DNA of 64,000 bases from JBBQVZ01 sp963695975 (GCA_963695975.1 CAVOIB010000002.1:186001-250000), one strand, 5' to 3'. Counted from the stretch's first letter, positions 1 to 8,970 are shown. The notes: a model not told the origin generated them from the letters alone. Translations and numbers: made by a program.

Positions 1-1554
1 GTGCATGTACGTGATCGACGGACTCCCGCCCACGGTGTCCTTCGCCATCTCGAGCGCGTCGCGGAACGTTCCCGCCGTCCGATAGCCCAGACGCGCGACC
101 GACTTCGGATCGCCGCCGACGAAGATCACGTCGCCGGCGTGATCGCGGCCGTGCGCGCCCCAGTACCACATATAGAAGGGATGCACGCCGTGGTACGCAT
201 GGCTCGTTCGGTAAAGGTGCGAGTACCACGGGTCGGTCGCGTAACGCTCCTCGAACTTCGACTCGAGCGTGGCGGGGTCGGTCGTCTCTCGGAGCACCTC
301 TTCGAAGAAGTCGATGTAGCTCGGGTGGTGGATCTGGTGGAACTCCCACGGAACCGGGTGGAACATGATCACGACACCGCCCTGACGCACGACCGGCCGG
401 CTGCGATACATGTTGAACAGGTACCCGAGGCCGAGGCAGTGCACCAGGATCGGGTTCATGATGGAGTTCACGTTGTATGGGCAGACGTATGGCAGACCGA
501 ACACCACGACGTCGGATTGCCCGTCGACCTCGACCAATTGCTGGCGATGCAGACTCTCCAGCGTGCGAGCGTGCACCGCCTCGACCTCACCCGCGTTCAC
601 CCCGGTCAGCTTGTACGGCGCCTCGATCCGCCGGTAGTACTCGCGGCGGACCCGAGGCGGGGCGACGTCGTTCCCCTTCTTCGCGGCGATCATCAGGGCC
701 TGCTCGTAGGCCGACCACTCCCACTCCCGCTTGTTCAAGAACCCGAGGTTCGACGGGAACGTGTCGTTGTTCAGCGTGGTCTCGATCTGGAAGATCTTGA
801 CGCCGCTCGCAGCGAGCAGGCGGCCCATCCGTGTCGTCGAGTCGTTGATCGCGCTGTGGCCCGGACGCGGGTCCATGTACGACTGTGAGTGCAGCATGGT
901 CTCGACGTTGTGATGGTGCTTCAGACTCCTGTAGCTCGCGAGCCCGACCGCGACGGACTTGTGGCCGCCGTCCATCGCGACGAGGTTGATGTTGACGTAC
1001 ACGATCAGATCCGACTCCGCCGCTCGCTTCGAGATCTCAACCACCTCGTGCTCTTCGGTGACGCCGATCTCTGTTAGCTCGTCCCGGTCCTCCGCGTCGA
1101 AGTTCTCGAGATCGTTCGGCCAGAACGATCGGAAGATACGCTCGCCGACCATCCGTTTGATCTCGTCGGCGGTCATCCTGCGGTGCAACGCGTTCGCGAC
1201 GACCAACTTCACGTCCTCGACGCCCTTGCGCGCCGCGAGCTCGATCACGTGCTCGATGATCCGCTGGCGGATGTCCGGGGTCCTCATCGGCGGGAGCGGG
1301 AGCGAGATGTCGTCGATCGCGATCGTGAGCTTCATGCCCGGCGTGAGCAGTTCGGGCAACGGCTCCGCTTCGACAGGATGAAGGAGCGCGTGGCGGATCG
1401 CCGCGTTCACGTCCTTGATCCCCGGGAGGGAGTCGGGCGGATACACGACGCGCGAGCCCAACGGGAACCGCTGCATCCGGAACCCCTCGCCCTGATGCAC
1501 GAGCAGCGGCGGGGTCCGTTCGTCGACTTCGAGGACGAATCCGGGTCTGGGCAT
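1..1554 (-). CDS. LarA-family nickel-pincer racemase-like protein (DUF2088), 3' end outside window
   Basis: At least 518 codons, running off the left edge. The ATG at 1554 follows the RBS-like GGAGA and lies 11 bases after the alcohol dehydrogenase stop. The first 270 residues carry the LarA pattern: IDDISLPLPP (80-89) for the D-x-[ST]-R-P region, NALHRRMT (121-128) with His124, and MDGGHKSVAVG (194-204), where Lys199 aligns with the lysine that binds the nickel-pincer nucleotide, followed by a His-rich HHH at 213-215. Known LarA racemizes lactate with a Ni-pincer cofactor, and the family contains other 2-hydroxyacid racemases and epimerases. LarA is usually about 420 residues, so this is a longer, divergent branch. 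Its partners here are an acyl reductase and an alcohol dehydrogenase, so I infer a substrate other than lactate. LarB and LarC are encoded at 58950-60916. Confidence 0.75.
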   Translation of the reverse strand, partial: MPRPGFVLEVDERTPPLLVHQGEGFRMQRFPLGSRVVYPPDSLPGIKDVNAAIRHALLHPVEAEPLPELLTPGMKLTIAIDDISLPLPPMRTPDIRQRIIEHVIELAARKGVEDVKLVVANALHRRMTADEIKRMVGERIFRSFWPNDLENFDAEDRDELTEIGVTEEHEVVEISKRAAESDLIVYVNINLVAMDGGHKSVAVGLASYRSLKHHHNVETMLHSQSYMDPRPGHSAINDSTTRMGRLLAASGVKIFQIETTLNNDTFPSNLGFLNKREWEWSAYEQALMIAAKKGNDVAPPRVRREYYRRIEAPYKLTGVNAGEVEAVHARTLESLHRQQLVEVDGQSDVVVFGLPYVCPYNVNSIMNPILVHCLGLGYLFNMYRSRPVVRQGGVVIMFHPVPWEFHQIHHPSYIDFFEEVLRETTDPATLESKFEERYATDPWYSHLYRTSHAYHGVHPFYMWYWGAHGRDHAGDVIFVGGDPKSVARLGYRTAGTFRDALEMAKDTVGGSPSITYMH

Positions 1555-1565
1555 CTGTCGGTCTC

Positions 1566-2771
1566 CTATCGGCCTTCTTGCGGCGCGAACGCCACCTTGA
1601 ACGTGCCGAGGCGTCCGGCCCCGAGCGCGTGATCGATCGCGTCCCGCCAACGCTCGAGCGGATACGTCGCGCCGACCATGTCGGTGAGCATGGGAAGCCC
1701 GCTCGCGAGCTCGATCGCCATATCGAACGTGGATCGGTCAGCGTCACCGACGTGTTCGGTGCCACTCGTGTAGGCTCCTGCGAGCTCCAGCTCCCGGAAC
1801 CAGACGGGCGTGAGGTCGGCGCCCGGTCCCGGGATCCCGGACAGGACCACGCGGCCTCCGGCTTTCGTCGTGCGGAGTGCCAGATCCAGCGCGCTCTTGG
1901 AGCCGGTGGATTCGATCGCGACGTCGACACCGCCGAGCAGGAAATCCATCCCGCGCTCGGGCGTGAGCTTCATGGCATGTTCCGAACGACGAACCGCCTT
2001 CACTGCGTGATCCGGCACGACGACGACGTCGGCACCCGCGAGGCGCGCGGCTGCTCGCTGCCGCGCATGCTTCGCCGCGACGATCACGTGGTCGGCTCGT
2101 GTCAGAAGCTTCACCGCAAGAAGCGTCAGGATCCCGACCGTTCCAGCGCCCACGACGAACACCGACCCCCCGTCCGGGACGTTCGCGCGGAGCGCCGCGT
2201 GGATCGCGCACGCGAACGGCTCGAGCAGCACCGCCACCCGGTCATCCACCTCGTCTGGAACCCGGTGGAGCTGTGAGCTGTGGGCAAGCATCAGCCGGCT
2301 CCATCCACCCCCGATATCCGCGCAGTACCCGGTCTGAAGTCCTGGCCCCAGGTCGCCGATCGTGACGGAGTCGCATCGATTGAACGCCCCGGCGCGGCAG
2401 TTCGCGCACGGCTCGACCCCACGCGTCGCGCATGTCAGCACGCTCGACAGGACCACTCGTTCCCCGGCGGCGAAGCCCCCCATGTCGTCGACGAGCTCTC
2501 CCACCACCTCGTGTCCCGGAACGAACGGCAGGGACACCAACGGCGAGAAGTAGAACGAAGACCGCCCGCCCAGCGTCGCGAGATCGCTCCCACAGATGCC
2601 GGAGAGCAGCGGCTTCACACGGCCCCAGCCACCACGCGGCTCCGGGTCCTTCAGGCTCGACAGACGGAGCGGGGCGAGCGGCCCCGCGATCAAACCAGGG
2701 GTCCTGGCGCCGACGGCGCGCGCAGCCAGGTATCGCGGGGCGGACCGGAAGAGTTCGAGCGACACGGCCAT
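1566..2771 (-). CDS. Zinc-dependent alcohol dehydrogenase (MDR family)
   Basis: 401 residues with a GroES-like N-terminal domain and a Rossmann C-terminal domain. Catalytic zinc ligands are visible as Cys60 (GICGSD), the GHEVVGE motif (86-92, His87) and a later LEP (Glu184). Structural-zinc cysteines are Cys114, Cys122, Cys125 and Cys133. The NAD(P) loop GAGTVG is at 208-213. The family oxidizes alcohols or polyols, or reduces aldehydes, with NAD(P). The gene sits between the acyl reductase/HAD gene (13-base gap) and the LarA-like gene (11-base gap), so the three are very probably co-transcribed. It may handle the aldehyde made by the upstream reductase; that is inference. The substrate cannot be read from sequence. 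Confidence 0.88.
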   Translation of the reverse strand: MAVSLELFRSAPRYLAARAVGARTPGLIAGPLAPLRLSSLKDPEPRGGWGRVKPLLSGICGSDLATLGGRSSFYFSPLVSLPFVPGHEVVGELVDDMGGFAAGERVVLSSVLTCATRGVEPCANCRAGAFNRCDSVTIGDLGPGLQTGYCADIGGGWSRLMLAHSSQLHRVPDEVDDRVAVLLEPFACAIHAALRANVPDGGSVFVVGAGTVGILTLLAVKLLTRADHVIVAAKHARQRAAARLAGADVVVVPDHAVKAVRRSEHAMKLTPERGMDFLLGGVDVAIESTGSKSALDLALRTTKAGGRVVLSGIPGPGADLTPVWFRELELAGAYTSGTEHVGDADRSTFDMAIELASGLPMLTDMVGATYPLERWRDAIDHALGAGRLGTFKVAFAPQEGR

Positions 2772-2784
2772 CAGCGCGCAGCTT

Positions 2785-5082
2785 TCATCGCATCGCCGGT
2801 TTCGGGAAGCGGACGCGCGGCATGCCCTTCGACATCATCCACGGCTCGATCGGCCACCGCCGCCTCCGCGCGTATCGGTAGAGCGCGGAGTCGGGCGACA
2901 CCGCGACGGGGTTGCCGACAGCCCGCAGGAGCGGGAGGTCGGAGTATGAATCCGCGTAGGCGTAGGAGTGCTTCAGGTCGATGCCCTCGTGGAGCGCGTA
3001 GCGGCGCAGCCACGCGGCGCGCGCCTCCCCGACCAACGGCGGCGAAGACATGAACCCGGTGTAGCGGCCGTCACGTTCCTCGAGCTCGCAGCCGATGACG
3101 ATGTCGAAGAGCGGCGCCAGCGGACGTACGAACACCTCGGCTGCGGCGGTGATCAGGATCGTCCGATGGCCCGCCGCACGGTGCTCCCGGATCCGGCGGA
3201 TCGCCGCAGCGCTCGCCTTCTGCAGCATGAACTCGCCGACGTGCCCGTCGATCAGGCGTTGGATCCCCTGCACGGAGGCTCCTTCGTAGCGCCGGAAGAA
3301 CGTCCGAAGGAAGTCGCCCCGGTCGCGCCGATCGACCTGGAGGTAGCCGGGGATCCGCCCGAAAACGCTCACGAGCTCCCGTGGCCACTCGTCGGGTGGG
3401 AGGTCGGCCATCTTCGTCCAGACGTAAGACTCGACGACGTTCGACGTGATGATGGTCCCCTCCATGTCGAAGAGGGCGACCACGGGCTGCTCGCGCTCAC
3501 GGATCGAGACGACCGGCTTCTCGCGGGTTCGCGTCGAAAGCTCCCGCAGGCTCTGTGTGACGGCCGGACAGTGGACGTCCTGCAGGTAGTACTTCCAGTC
3601 CACCAAGGCCGAGTCGAAGGGGAAGAGCGCGCGATCGTCCACGTCCAGGGACTCGAACAGTTCGAGCATCCGGTCGTCGGTGTAGATCACCTCCGCTTCC
3701 GTGTACGCCCCGTACAGATCGGAGTACCGCTTCACGAAGTCGACGCGCGCCTGATCGCGGTCGACGCGCGAGACCAGTTCCCGCATCCGCTTCGACTTCG
3801 GCAGATGCGTCACGATCTTCTCGGCGACATCGGTGAGCTGCTCGGCCCGGCGGATCATCCGCTCGACGCTCAGGTTCCCCGGGAACGACCACTCCGGCAC
3901 CTTGTGCTGGCCACGGCCGGGCTCGGGCAGCGGGTGGGCCTCGAAATACTCGCGCACGTAGCGGTAGAGCTCGTGATAGCGCAGCGGGTTCCGGTCACCC
4001 GAGCTCACGTGGTAGTAGGCGGGGCGGCTGGGGTCGGGTGGGGTGGCCGCGATCGCCAGGATCGCGTTCACGACCATGTCGACCGGGATGATGTCGACGA
4101 TGCCCTCCGGGATACCCGGGAACTCTGGGATCTGGCCCAGGCCGTACGCCCGGATGATCGGGTCGGCCATCTTGAACCCGTCGATCCACCCCGGCGAGGG
4201 GTGCACCAGCGAGCTCTCGATGATCGACGGCCGCACGATCGACAGGGCCAGGTCCTCCTCGGCCGCAAGCTCCTCGACCGCTCGCTCGCCCATCGCCTTG
4301 GTGAACGTGTAGACATCCGGCCAGCCCAGTGACCGGGCACGGGCGCGTCCATACTGCGTGAGGCGCTTGGACACCCAATCCTTGCGTCGCTGCTCGGCAT
4401 CTTCGGCGACCGTCGACGGACCCGCTCGGGAGTGCTCCTTCGACGCCTTGTCCATGAAGCCGTCGAGCTGTTCAGGACGGCGCGACTGCCCCTCCACGTC
4501 GTGCCGGGCCTCGAGCGCCATGTCTGCCTCGGCGCGCCAATCCACGCGATGGTCGAGGGTTGCCTCGGGCACCACGCCCTTCGAGACGCCGGCGACGTAG
4601 GCCGTCGAGACATGTACCAGGCTCGGCCGAGCACCGCTGTCGACCACTCCCTGATACAGGTTCCGCGCGCCGAGCAGGTTGGTCTGGAACCCCTCGTCGA
4701 TGGGCGGATCGAACGACACTGCCGCCGCCGAGTGGATGACCACGTCCATGTCGCGCGGGAGCACCGGCACGGCCACGGAGAAATCGCCGTCGACGATCTC
4801 GACCCGTTCGTCCAACAGCGCTAGCAGCCCGTCCTCGCCGAACCGCGCGCGGAGGCCGTCGAAGGCGGGCTTGCGGAACAGGTACTCGACCCGCTGCCGG
4901 GACGTCGATCCGGTCTGCGAGCGGACGAGGAGACAGATCCGCGACCCCGGCACGTCCCCGAGGAGCCGTTCGAACACGACCTGGCCAAGGAACCCGGTCA
5001 CGCCCGTGAGGAGGATGTGCGCGCCGGAGAGCCGCCCCACGATCGACGAGGATCCCCTCGCCGGATCGGTGTTCTCTACCAT
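2785..5082 (-). CDS. Fusion of fatty-acyl reductase-like NAD-binding domain and HAD-IB phosphatase
   Basis: 765 residues. The N-terminal 500 form an extended short-chain dehydrogenase of the male-sterility/thioester-reductase type: nucleotide loop TGVTGFLG (26-33), STAYVAG (159-165) and catalytic Tyr258/Lys262 in YTFTK. Such domains reduce acyl-CoA or acyl-ACP to aldehyde or alcohol with NADPH. Residues 530-765 form a HAD phosphatase of the phosphoserine-phosphatase subfamily with motif I FDMEGT (538-543, DxE) and a late ADSYSD metal motif. The ATG at 5082 is only 7 bases downstream of a clear -10 box, so the mRNA is probably leaderless. This is the first gene of a three-gene operon with the alcohol dehydrogenase and the LarA-like protein. 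The reductase/HAD fusion suggests lipid or phospholipid head-group metabolism, but the substrate is unknown. Confidence 0.85.
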   Translation of the reverse strand: MVENTDPARGSSSIVGRLSGAHILLTGVTGFLGQVVFERLLGDVPGSRICLLVRSQTGSTSRQRVEYLFRKPAFDGLRARFGEDGLLALLDERVEIVDGDFSVAVPVLPRDMDVVIHSAAAVSFDPPIDEGFQTNLLGARNLYQGVVDSGARPSLVHVSTAYVAGVSKGVVPEATLDHRVDWRAEADMALEARHDVEGQSRRPEQLDGFMDKASKEHSRAGPSTVAEDAEQRRKDWVSKRLTQYGRARARSLGWPDVYTFTKAMGERAVEELAAEEDLALSIVRPSIIESSLVHPSPGWIDGFKMADPIIRAYGLGQIPEFPGIPEGIVDIIPVDMVVNAILAIAATPPDPSRPAYYHVSSGDRNPLRYHELYRYVREYFEAHPLPEPGRGQHKVPEWSFPGNLSVERMIRRAEQLTDVAEKIVTHLPKSKRMRELVSRVDRDQARVDFVKRYSDLYGAYTEAEVIYTDDRMLELFESLDVDDRALFPFDSALVDWKYYLQDVHCPAVTQSLRELSTRTREKPVVSIREREQPVVALFDMEGTIITSNVVESYVWTKMADLPPDEWPRELVSVFGRIPGYLQVDRRDRGDFLRTFFRRYEGASVQGIQRLIDGHVGEFMLQKASAAAIRRIREHRAAGHRTILITAAAEVFVRPLAPLFDIVIGCELEERDGRYTGFMSSPPLVGEARAAWLRRYALHEGIDLKHSYAYADSYSDLPLLRAVGNPVAVSPDSALYRYARRRRWPIEPWMMSKGMPRVRFPKPAMR

Positions 5083-5089
5083 GCGGCAG

Positions 5090-5118
5090 ATTATGCCCCT
5101 CTACCAGATGGTAGACAA
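5090..5118 (-). promoter_or_regulatory. Promoter of the acyl-reductase/ADH/LarA-like operon
   Basis: On the minus strand TTGTCT (5118-5113) and CATAAT (5095-5090) are separated by exactly 17 bases, a good sigma-70-type promoter. The predicted start is at about 5083, immediately before the ATG at 5082, giving a leaderless transcript. Confidence 0.65.
5101..5114. promoter_or_regulatory. Palindromic operator CTACCAGATGGTAG
   Basis: A perfect 6-base inverted repeat with a 2-base centre lies inside the -35/-10 spacer of the operon promoter. A further CTACCA half site is at 5077-5082 over the start codon. The position fits a repressor site. The regulator is not in the neighbourhood on this side. 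Confidence 0.5.
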
Positions 5119-5196
5119 CCCCATTTCCGGGTAGCCGCTGGTCAAGGCTCGAGGAGAACGTCCGATGCCTGGAGGAGACCGATCAGAGGAGTTCGT

Positions 5197-6474
5197 TTGG
5201 CGATCCGCTCCAAGATCGTCGCCGTGATGGCCCTGCCGTTCGTCGTGCTCGTCGCGACGATCCCTGCGCTGCTCATATCCCGCGAACGGTCGTCGGAAGC
5301 GCTCTCCGCCGAACGCGAGGTGGTGGCGCTTCGCGACGCGCTCAACCGAGTGTTCGTCGACCTCACCGACGCGGAGACGGGGACCCGCGGCTACCTCTTG
5401 ACGGGCGACCACACCTTCCTCGAGCCGTACGTGGATGGGGCGGCTCGTCTCCCGGCGGACATGGCGGCTCTCAGCCAGCAGGCGAGCGGCATCACGCTGC
5501 AGCAGCGCGAGGTGGCGGTGCTCCGAGGTCTCGCCAACCAGCGACTCTCCATCCTCCAGTCGCTCCAGCTGCTCGCCCCCGTGAACGACCTCACCAACCA
5601 TGCCCAGCTGAACGCGAACCTCGCGAGCGGCAAGATCGTCATGGACGACATCCGTTCGATCCTGGAACGGGAGGAACGGGAGGCGGCGACCGCGCTCCGC
5701 GTCCGTCAGCAACGGCTGGATGCCGCCCGCAACCTCTCGTTCCTGATCGCGCTCGGGGCGATGCCGCTCGGGCTCGGGATCTCCTTGATCATCGTGGCGC
5801 TGGTCACCCAACGCTTGGTCCGTCGGATCCGTCGGACCGAGGAGCTCGCCCGTCGTCTGGAGGAAGGCGTGCCCCTCACGACGTATGAGACTCCCGACGA
5901 CGAGCTCGGTCGGCTCGAGCGCGTCCTCGTACGCAGCGGGACCCGCGTGACCGAGCTGCAGGGAGAGCTCCGACGGCTTGCGACGATCGATCCGCTGACG
6001 CGCTTGATGAACCGCCGGGGATTCCTCCCGATGGCCGAGCATCGGCTCGAGGGGGCGAGACGACGGCACGAACCCTTCGCCCTGCTATTCATCGACCTCG
6101 ACGGCCTGAAGGGTGTGAACGATTCGATCGGCCACGCCGCGGGGGATGCGATGATCGCCGAGACCGCGTATATCCTGCGCCAGACGTTCCGAGCCTCGGA
6201 CCTGGTCGCGCGCATGGGGGGCGACGAGTTCTGCGTCCTGTTCGCAGCGGACACCCGAGATGCGGCAGACACTGTGGTGGCACGGCTCTTTGAGGCCGTG
6301 GCGGAGACGAACGTCCAGGCCGACCGTCCCTTCATTCTTTCGTTCTCGACGGGGCTCACGTTGTTCGATCCAGAAGAACCGGCTGAGCTCGACCGTCTGA
6401 TGGCCGACGCCGACGGCCGGATGTACGAGAACAAGCGGGCGAAGGTCGCCGCACGTGCCGCGCGATCGGGCTGA
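5197..6474 (+). CDS. Diguanylate cyclase with CHASE3-like sensor domain
   Basis: 425 residues from the TTG at 5197, which is preceded by AGAGGAG at the right spacing; the open frame continues upstream but has no good ribosome site there. There is an N-terminal membrane segment (about 8-27), an extracytoplasmic helical region with the CHASE3 signature (ETGTRGYLLTGD), a second membrane segment (about 170-195), a HAMP-like linker and a GGDEF domain. The active site MGGDEF is intact, and RASD five residues before it is the product-inhibition I-site. It makes cyclic-di-GMP from GTP at the membrane in response to an unknown signal. No EAL domain is present. It is divergent from the acyl-reductase operon. 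Confidence 0.9.
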   Translation: MAIRSKIVAVMALPFVVLVATIPALLISRERSSEALSAEREVVALRDALNRVFVDLTDAETGTRGYLLTGDHTFLEPYVDGAARLPADMAALSQQASGITLQQREVAVLRGLANQRLSILQSLQLLAPVNDLTNHAQLNANLASGKIVMDDIRSILEREEREAATALRVRQQRLDAARNLSFLIALGAMPLGLGISLIIVALVTQRLVRRIRRTEELARRLEEGVPLTTYETPDDELGRLERVLVRSGTRVTELQGELRRLATIDPLTRLMNRRGFLPMAEHRLEGARRRHEPFALLFIDLDGLKGVNDSIGHAAGDAMIAETAYILRQTFRASDLVARMGGDEFCVLFAADTRDAADTVVARLFEAVAETNVQADRPFILSFSTGLTLFDPEEPAELDRLMADADGRMYENKRAKVAARAARSG

Positions 6475-6499
6475 GTCCCGCCCCCAGCGAGCCGACGAC

Positions 6500-6505
6500 T
6501 ACACT
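6500..6505 (+). promoter_or_regulatory. -10 box TACACT before the MazG-like gene
   Basis: A TANNNT hexamer ends 9 bases before the ATG at 6515, matching the pattern seen before many first genes here. Confidence 0.35.
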
Positions 6506-6514
6506 CCTCGCCCG

Positions 6515-6802
6515 ATGGAGATCCACGAGCTCCAGGCGATGATGCGCGCGACGTACGGGGCGCGTGACCGCGCGCGGGGACGCGACGCCACCTTCCGGTG
6601 GCTGACCGAAGAGGTCGGCGAGCTCGCACGAGCATTGCGCACAGGAGATCGCGTCAACCTCGTGCACGAGTTCGGCGACGTGTTGGCGTGGCTCACGTCG
6701 CTCGCCGATCTGGAGGGCGTAGAGATGGAAGCCGCCGCGGCGCGCTATGCGCGCGGATGCCCGCGTTGCGGCACCAGCCCTTGCGCGTGCGAACCGCGGT
6801 GA
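6515..6802 (+). CDS. MazG-like nucleotide pyrophosphohydrolase
   Basis: 95 residues from the ATG at 6515. The region TEEVGELARAL followed by EFGDVLAWLTSLAD is the ExxE...ExxD metal-binding pattern of all-alpha NTP pyrophosphohydrolases (MazG superfamily), which hydrolyse (d)NTPs to monophosphate and pyrophosphate. The C-terminus ends in a cysteine-rich tail (CPRCGTSPCAC) that could bind a metal; this tail is not part of the core fold. The stop overlaps the GTG of the following GNAT by four bases, so translation is coupled. Confidence 0.8.
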   Translation: MEIHELQAMMRATYGARDRARGRDATFRWLTEEVGELARALRTGDRVNLVHEFGDVLAWLTSLADLEGVEMEAAAARYARGCPRCGTSPCACEPR

Positions 6803-7284
6803 ACGCGACCATCAGGGCGGCGAGGCCGGAGGACTGGGCCACGGTGGCCGGGCTCCTGGTCGAGCTCGGCCGCGGCGTCGCCGAGGGTACCGCCGAGGAC
6901 CCCACGCACCGGATGCAGTTCGCCGGGCACCTCCGTCGGCTGGACAGCGTGACGCTGGTAGCGGAGGTCGATGGGGCCGTCGTCGGCGTCGTGGACATGG
7001 AGTACCACCAACGGCTGGGCGACCATCGCCCACAGGCGCGCGTGAACGACCTGGTCGTCGCCGAGGGCGGACGCGGCAGTGGATCCGGACGCCGGCTGCT
7101 CGACCGCGCGGAGGAGCTCGCCCGCAAGCGAGGCTGTTTCCGGATGACGCTGGTGACGGCGACGTGGCGAACCGAGGCGCTCGCGTTCTACGAACGGCAG
7201 GGGTGGTCGAACTACGGCGAGTGGTTCGTGAAGCCGCTCACCACGAACGTGGCGCCGGGCGGGCAACCCGTAGACGATAACTAG
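6799..7284 (+). CDS. GNAT family N-acetyltransferase
   Basis: 161 residues from the GTG at 6799, overlapping the MazG-like stop in a GTGA junction. The acetyl-CoA site is visible in VVAEGGRGSGSGRRLLDRAEELA, where the RGSGSGR segment is the pyrophosphate loop, and the fold ends with ALAFYERQGW. It transfers an acetyl group to an unidentified amine. The overlap makes it part of a two-gene unit with the pyrophosphohydrolase, although a functional link is not evident. It converges on asd with an 18-base gap. Confidence 0.85.
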   Translation: MNATIRAARPEDWATVAGLLVELGRGVAEGTAEDPTHRMQFAGHLRRLDSVTLVAEVDGAVVGVVDMEYHQRLGDHRPQARVNDLVVAEGGRGSGSGRRLLDRAEELARKRGCFRMTLVTATWRTEALAFYERQGWSNYGEWFVKPLTTNVAPGGQPVDDN

Positions 7285-7302
7285 GTCCACGGGGGTCGGC
7301 GC

Positions 7303-8328
7303 TCAACGCGCGAAGAGGTACTCGGCGATCTCCACGGCGTCCAGCGCAGCACCCTTGCGGAGGTTGTCCGCGCAGCTGAGGAGCACGAGGGCGTCCGGGC
7401 GATCGGGCACCTGCCGGATCCGCCCGACGAGGGCTACGTCCAGTCCCGCGGCCTCGAGCGGGCTCGGGTAGATGTCGTTCGCGGGATCGTCACGGAGCTC
7501 GACGCCGGCCGCGCGCCCCAGCACGTCGCGCGCTTCGTCGGGCGATATCGCACGCTCGAACTCCGCAACCATGGTGACCGAGTGACCGACCGGAACAGGG
7601 ACTCGGACCGCCGTGGCGACGACGTGGAGGTCGGGGAGACCCAGGACCTTCTTCGGCTCGGCGATGATCTTCAGCTCCTCGCCCGTGTAGCCACCCTCGG
7701 CGAACTCGCCGATCTTCGCGACGACGTTGTAGGCGATGGTCTTGCCAAAGACCTCACCAACCGGGAGCGCGTCGAGATCCGGGTGCGCCAGCTCATCCTC
7801 ACGGCCGTGCAACTTCTCGATCTGCTCCACGAGCTCGTGCGTCCCCTTCCACCCCGCACCGGACACGGATTGGTAGGACGACATCGAGAGCGCCCGAAGG
7901 CCCGCGACACGATGCAACGGTGCGATGGCGAGCATCGCGGTGATGGTGGTGCAGTTCGGCACGGCGACGATCCGCGGGTGCCCGCGGAGCGCCTCCGGGT
8001 TCACCTGCGGGATGGATAGCGGGACCCCATCGTCCATCCGGAACGCACTCGAGTTGTCGATGCAGGTGGTGCCCGCCTCGGCCGCTTGCGGGACGAAGGA
8101 CCTCGACACGCTCGCCCCCACTGAGACGAGCGCGACGTCGACGCCTCGGAGCGCATCCAGCGACAACTCTCGGACCTCGTGATCACGGTCGCGATAGCGG
8201 ACGGTGCGCCCGTCAGACCGCAACGAAGCGAGCGGGACGAACGTGTCGACCGGAAAGTCCCGCTCCTCGAGGATGCGGGTCATCTCCCCGCCGACGGCAC
8301 CCGTGGCTCCCACGACCGCTACCTTCAT
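7303..8328 (-). CDS. asd: Aspartate-semialdehyde dehydrogenase
   Basis: 341 residues from the ATG at 8328 (MKVAVVGATGAVG). The enzyme reduces aspartyl phosphate to aspartate semialdehyde with NADPH, the branch point to lysine/diaminopimelate, threonine and methionine. Visible are the GATGAVG loop (7-13), catalytic Cys126 in VPNCTTIT and a later histidine-containing substrate region. Length fits the family. It is last in the order lysC - membrane protein - asd; lysC makes its substrate, so the grouping is functional. An in-frame upstream start would add 12 residues, but the family begins at the one chosen. Confidence 0.96.
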   Translation of the reverse strand: MKVAVVGATGAVGGEMTRILEERDFPVDTFVPLASLRSDGRTVRYRDRDHEVRELSLDALRGVDVALVSVGASVSRSFVPQAAEAGTTCIDNSSAFRMDDGVPLSIPQVNPEALRGHPRIVAVPNCTTITAMLAIAPLHRVAGLRALSMSSYQSVSGAGWKGTHELVEQIEKLHGREDELAHPDLDALPVGEVFGKTIAYNVVAKIGEFAEGGYTGEELKIIAEPKKVLGLPDLHVVATAVRVPVPVGHSVTMVAEFERAISPDEARDVLGRAAGVELRDDPANDIYPSPLEAAGLDVALVGRIRQVPDRPDALVLLSCADNLRKGAALDAVEIAEYLFAR

Positions 8329-8370
8329 CGGGTCATCGTACCGGGCGTTGTCTATCACCCTCACGGTGCG

Positions 8371-8970
8371 TCAGCGGAAGCGCCAGGACGAAAGGATCCG
8401 CGAGAGGTCCGCGACGTGCGCATCGAACGTGCCGCTCGTGTCGGCGAATTGGATCCGCCACGCGATGCCATCGCGCTCGAAGACGAGCGTGCGCGCCCGG
8501 ATGGTCTTAGCGCCCGACGTGATGGTGGCGTCCCATCGCCGAGCCGCGACGCCGTCCACCTCCGTCGAACGCACGGCGGCGACCGTCTGTCCCTCGTCTG
8601 CTTGGAGCCGTCTCACGTCGTCGGCGAACACGTCCAAACTCCGGTCCGTCTCGACCGCCTGGATCATCACGGTGGCGTTGCCATCCGGAAGGAAGAGCTG
8701 GTCCGCGGCCTGTTCTTCACCGGTTGCATCGGCCACCCGCCAGCCGTCCGGCACGGCGATGCAGTAGCCGAACTGCTCGGAGTTAAGATCCGCAGCTGTG
8801 CACGACGACGTTGCCGCGACCCAGCGCCACGCCAGCCCAGAGGCGATCAGCAGGCCGGCGACGACGAGCAGACCGATCACCAGCGAAGTCCGGGAGGGCA
8901 CCGTGATCGAGACCTCTTCGGGGGGCGGTGGGATCGCGGGCCGCTCCGCCGGCGGCGGAGGGAGGCTCAC
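8371..8970 (-). CDS. Single-pass membrane protein with extracytoplasmic domain, unknown function
   Basis: 199 residues from the GTG at 8970, which overlaps the lysC stop (GTGA). A proline-rich N-terminus (PPPPAERPAIPPPP) is followed by one hydrophobic segment (LVIGLLVVAGLLIASGLAW). A globular domain of about 150 residues then contains Cys and Trp residues and ends in ILSSWRF. The pattern (a membrane anchor and a domain ending in a short SSWRF motif) recalls PsbP/DUF1795-like extracytoplasmic domains, but I cannot assign a family firmly. Overlap with lysC and the 42-base gap to asd place it inside the aspartate-pathway operon, although nothing in it suggests amino-acid metabolism. Confidence 0.75.
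   Translation of the reverse strand: MSLPPPPAERPAIPPPPEEVSITVPSRTSLVIGLLVVAGLLIASGLAWRWVAATSSCTAADLNSEQFGYCIAVPDGWRVADATGEEQAADQLFLPDGNATVMIQAVETDRSLDVFADDVRRLQADEGQTVAAVRSTEVDGVAARRWDATITSGAKTIRARTLVFERDGIAWRIQFADTSGTFDAHVADLSRILSSWRFR

Noticed and set aside
1..888. Plus-strand 295-residue reading frame at the left end
   Set aside because: It is antisense to the LarA-like gene, rich in Arg, Val and His from reversed codons, and has no domain pattern.
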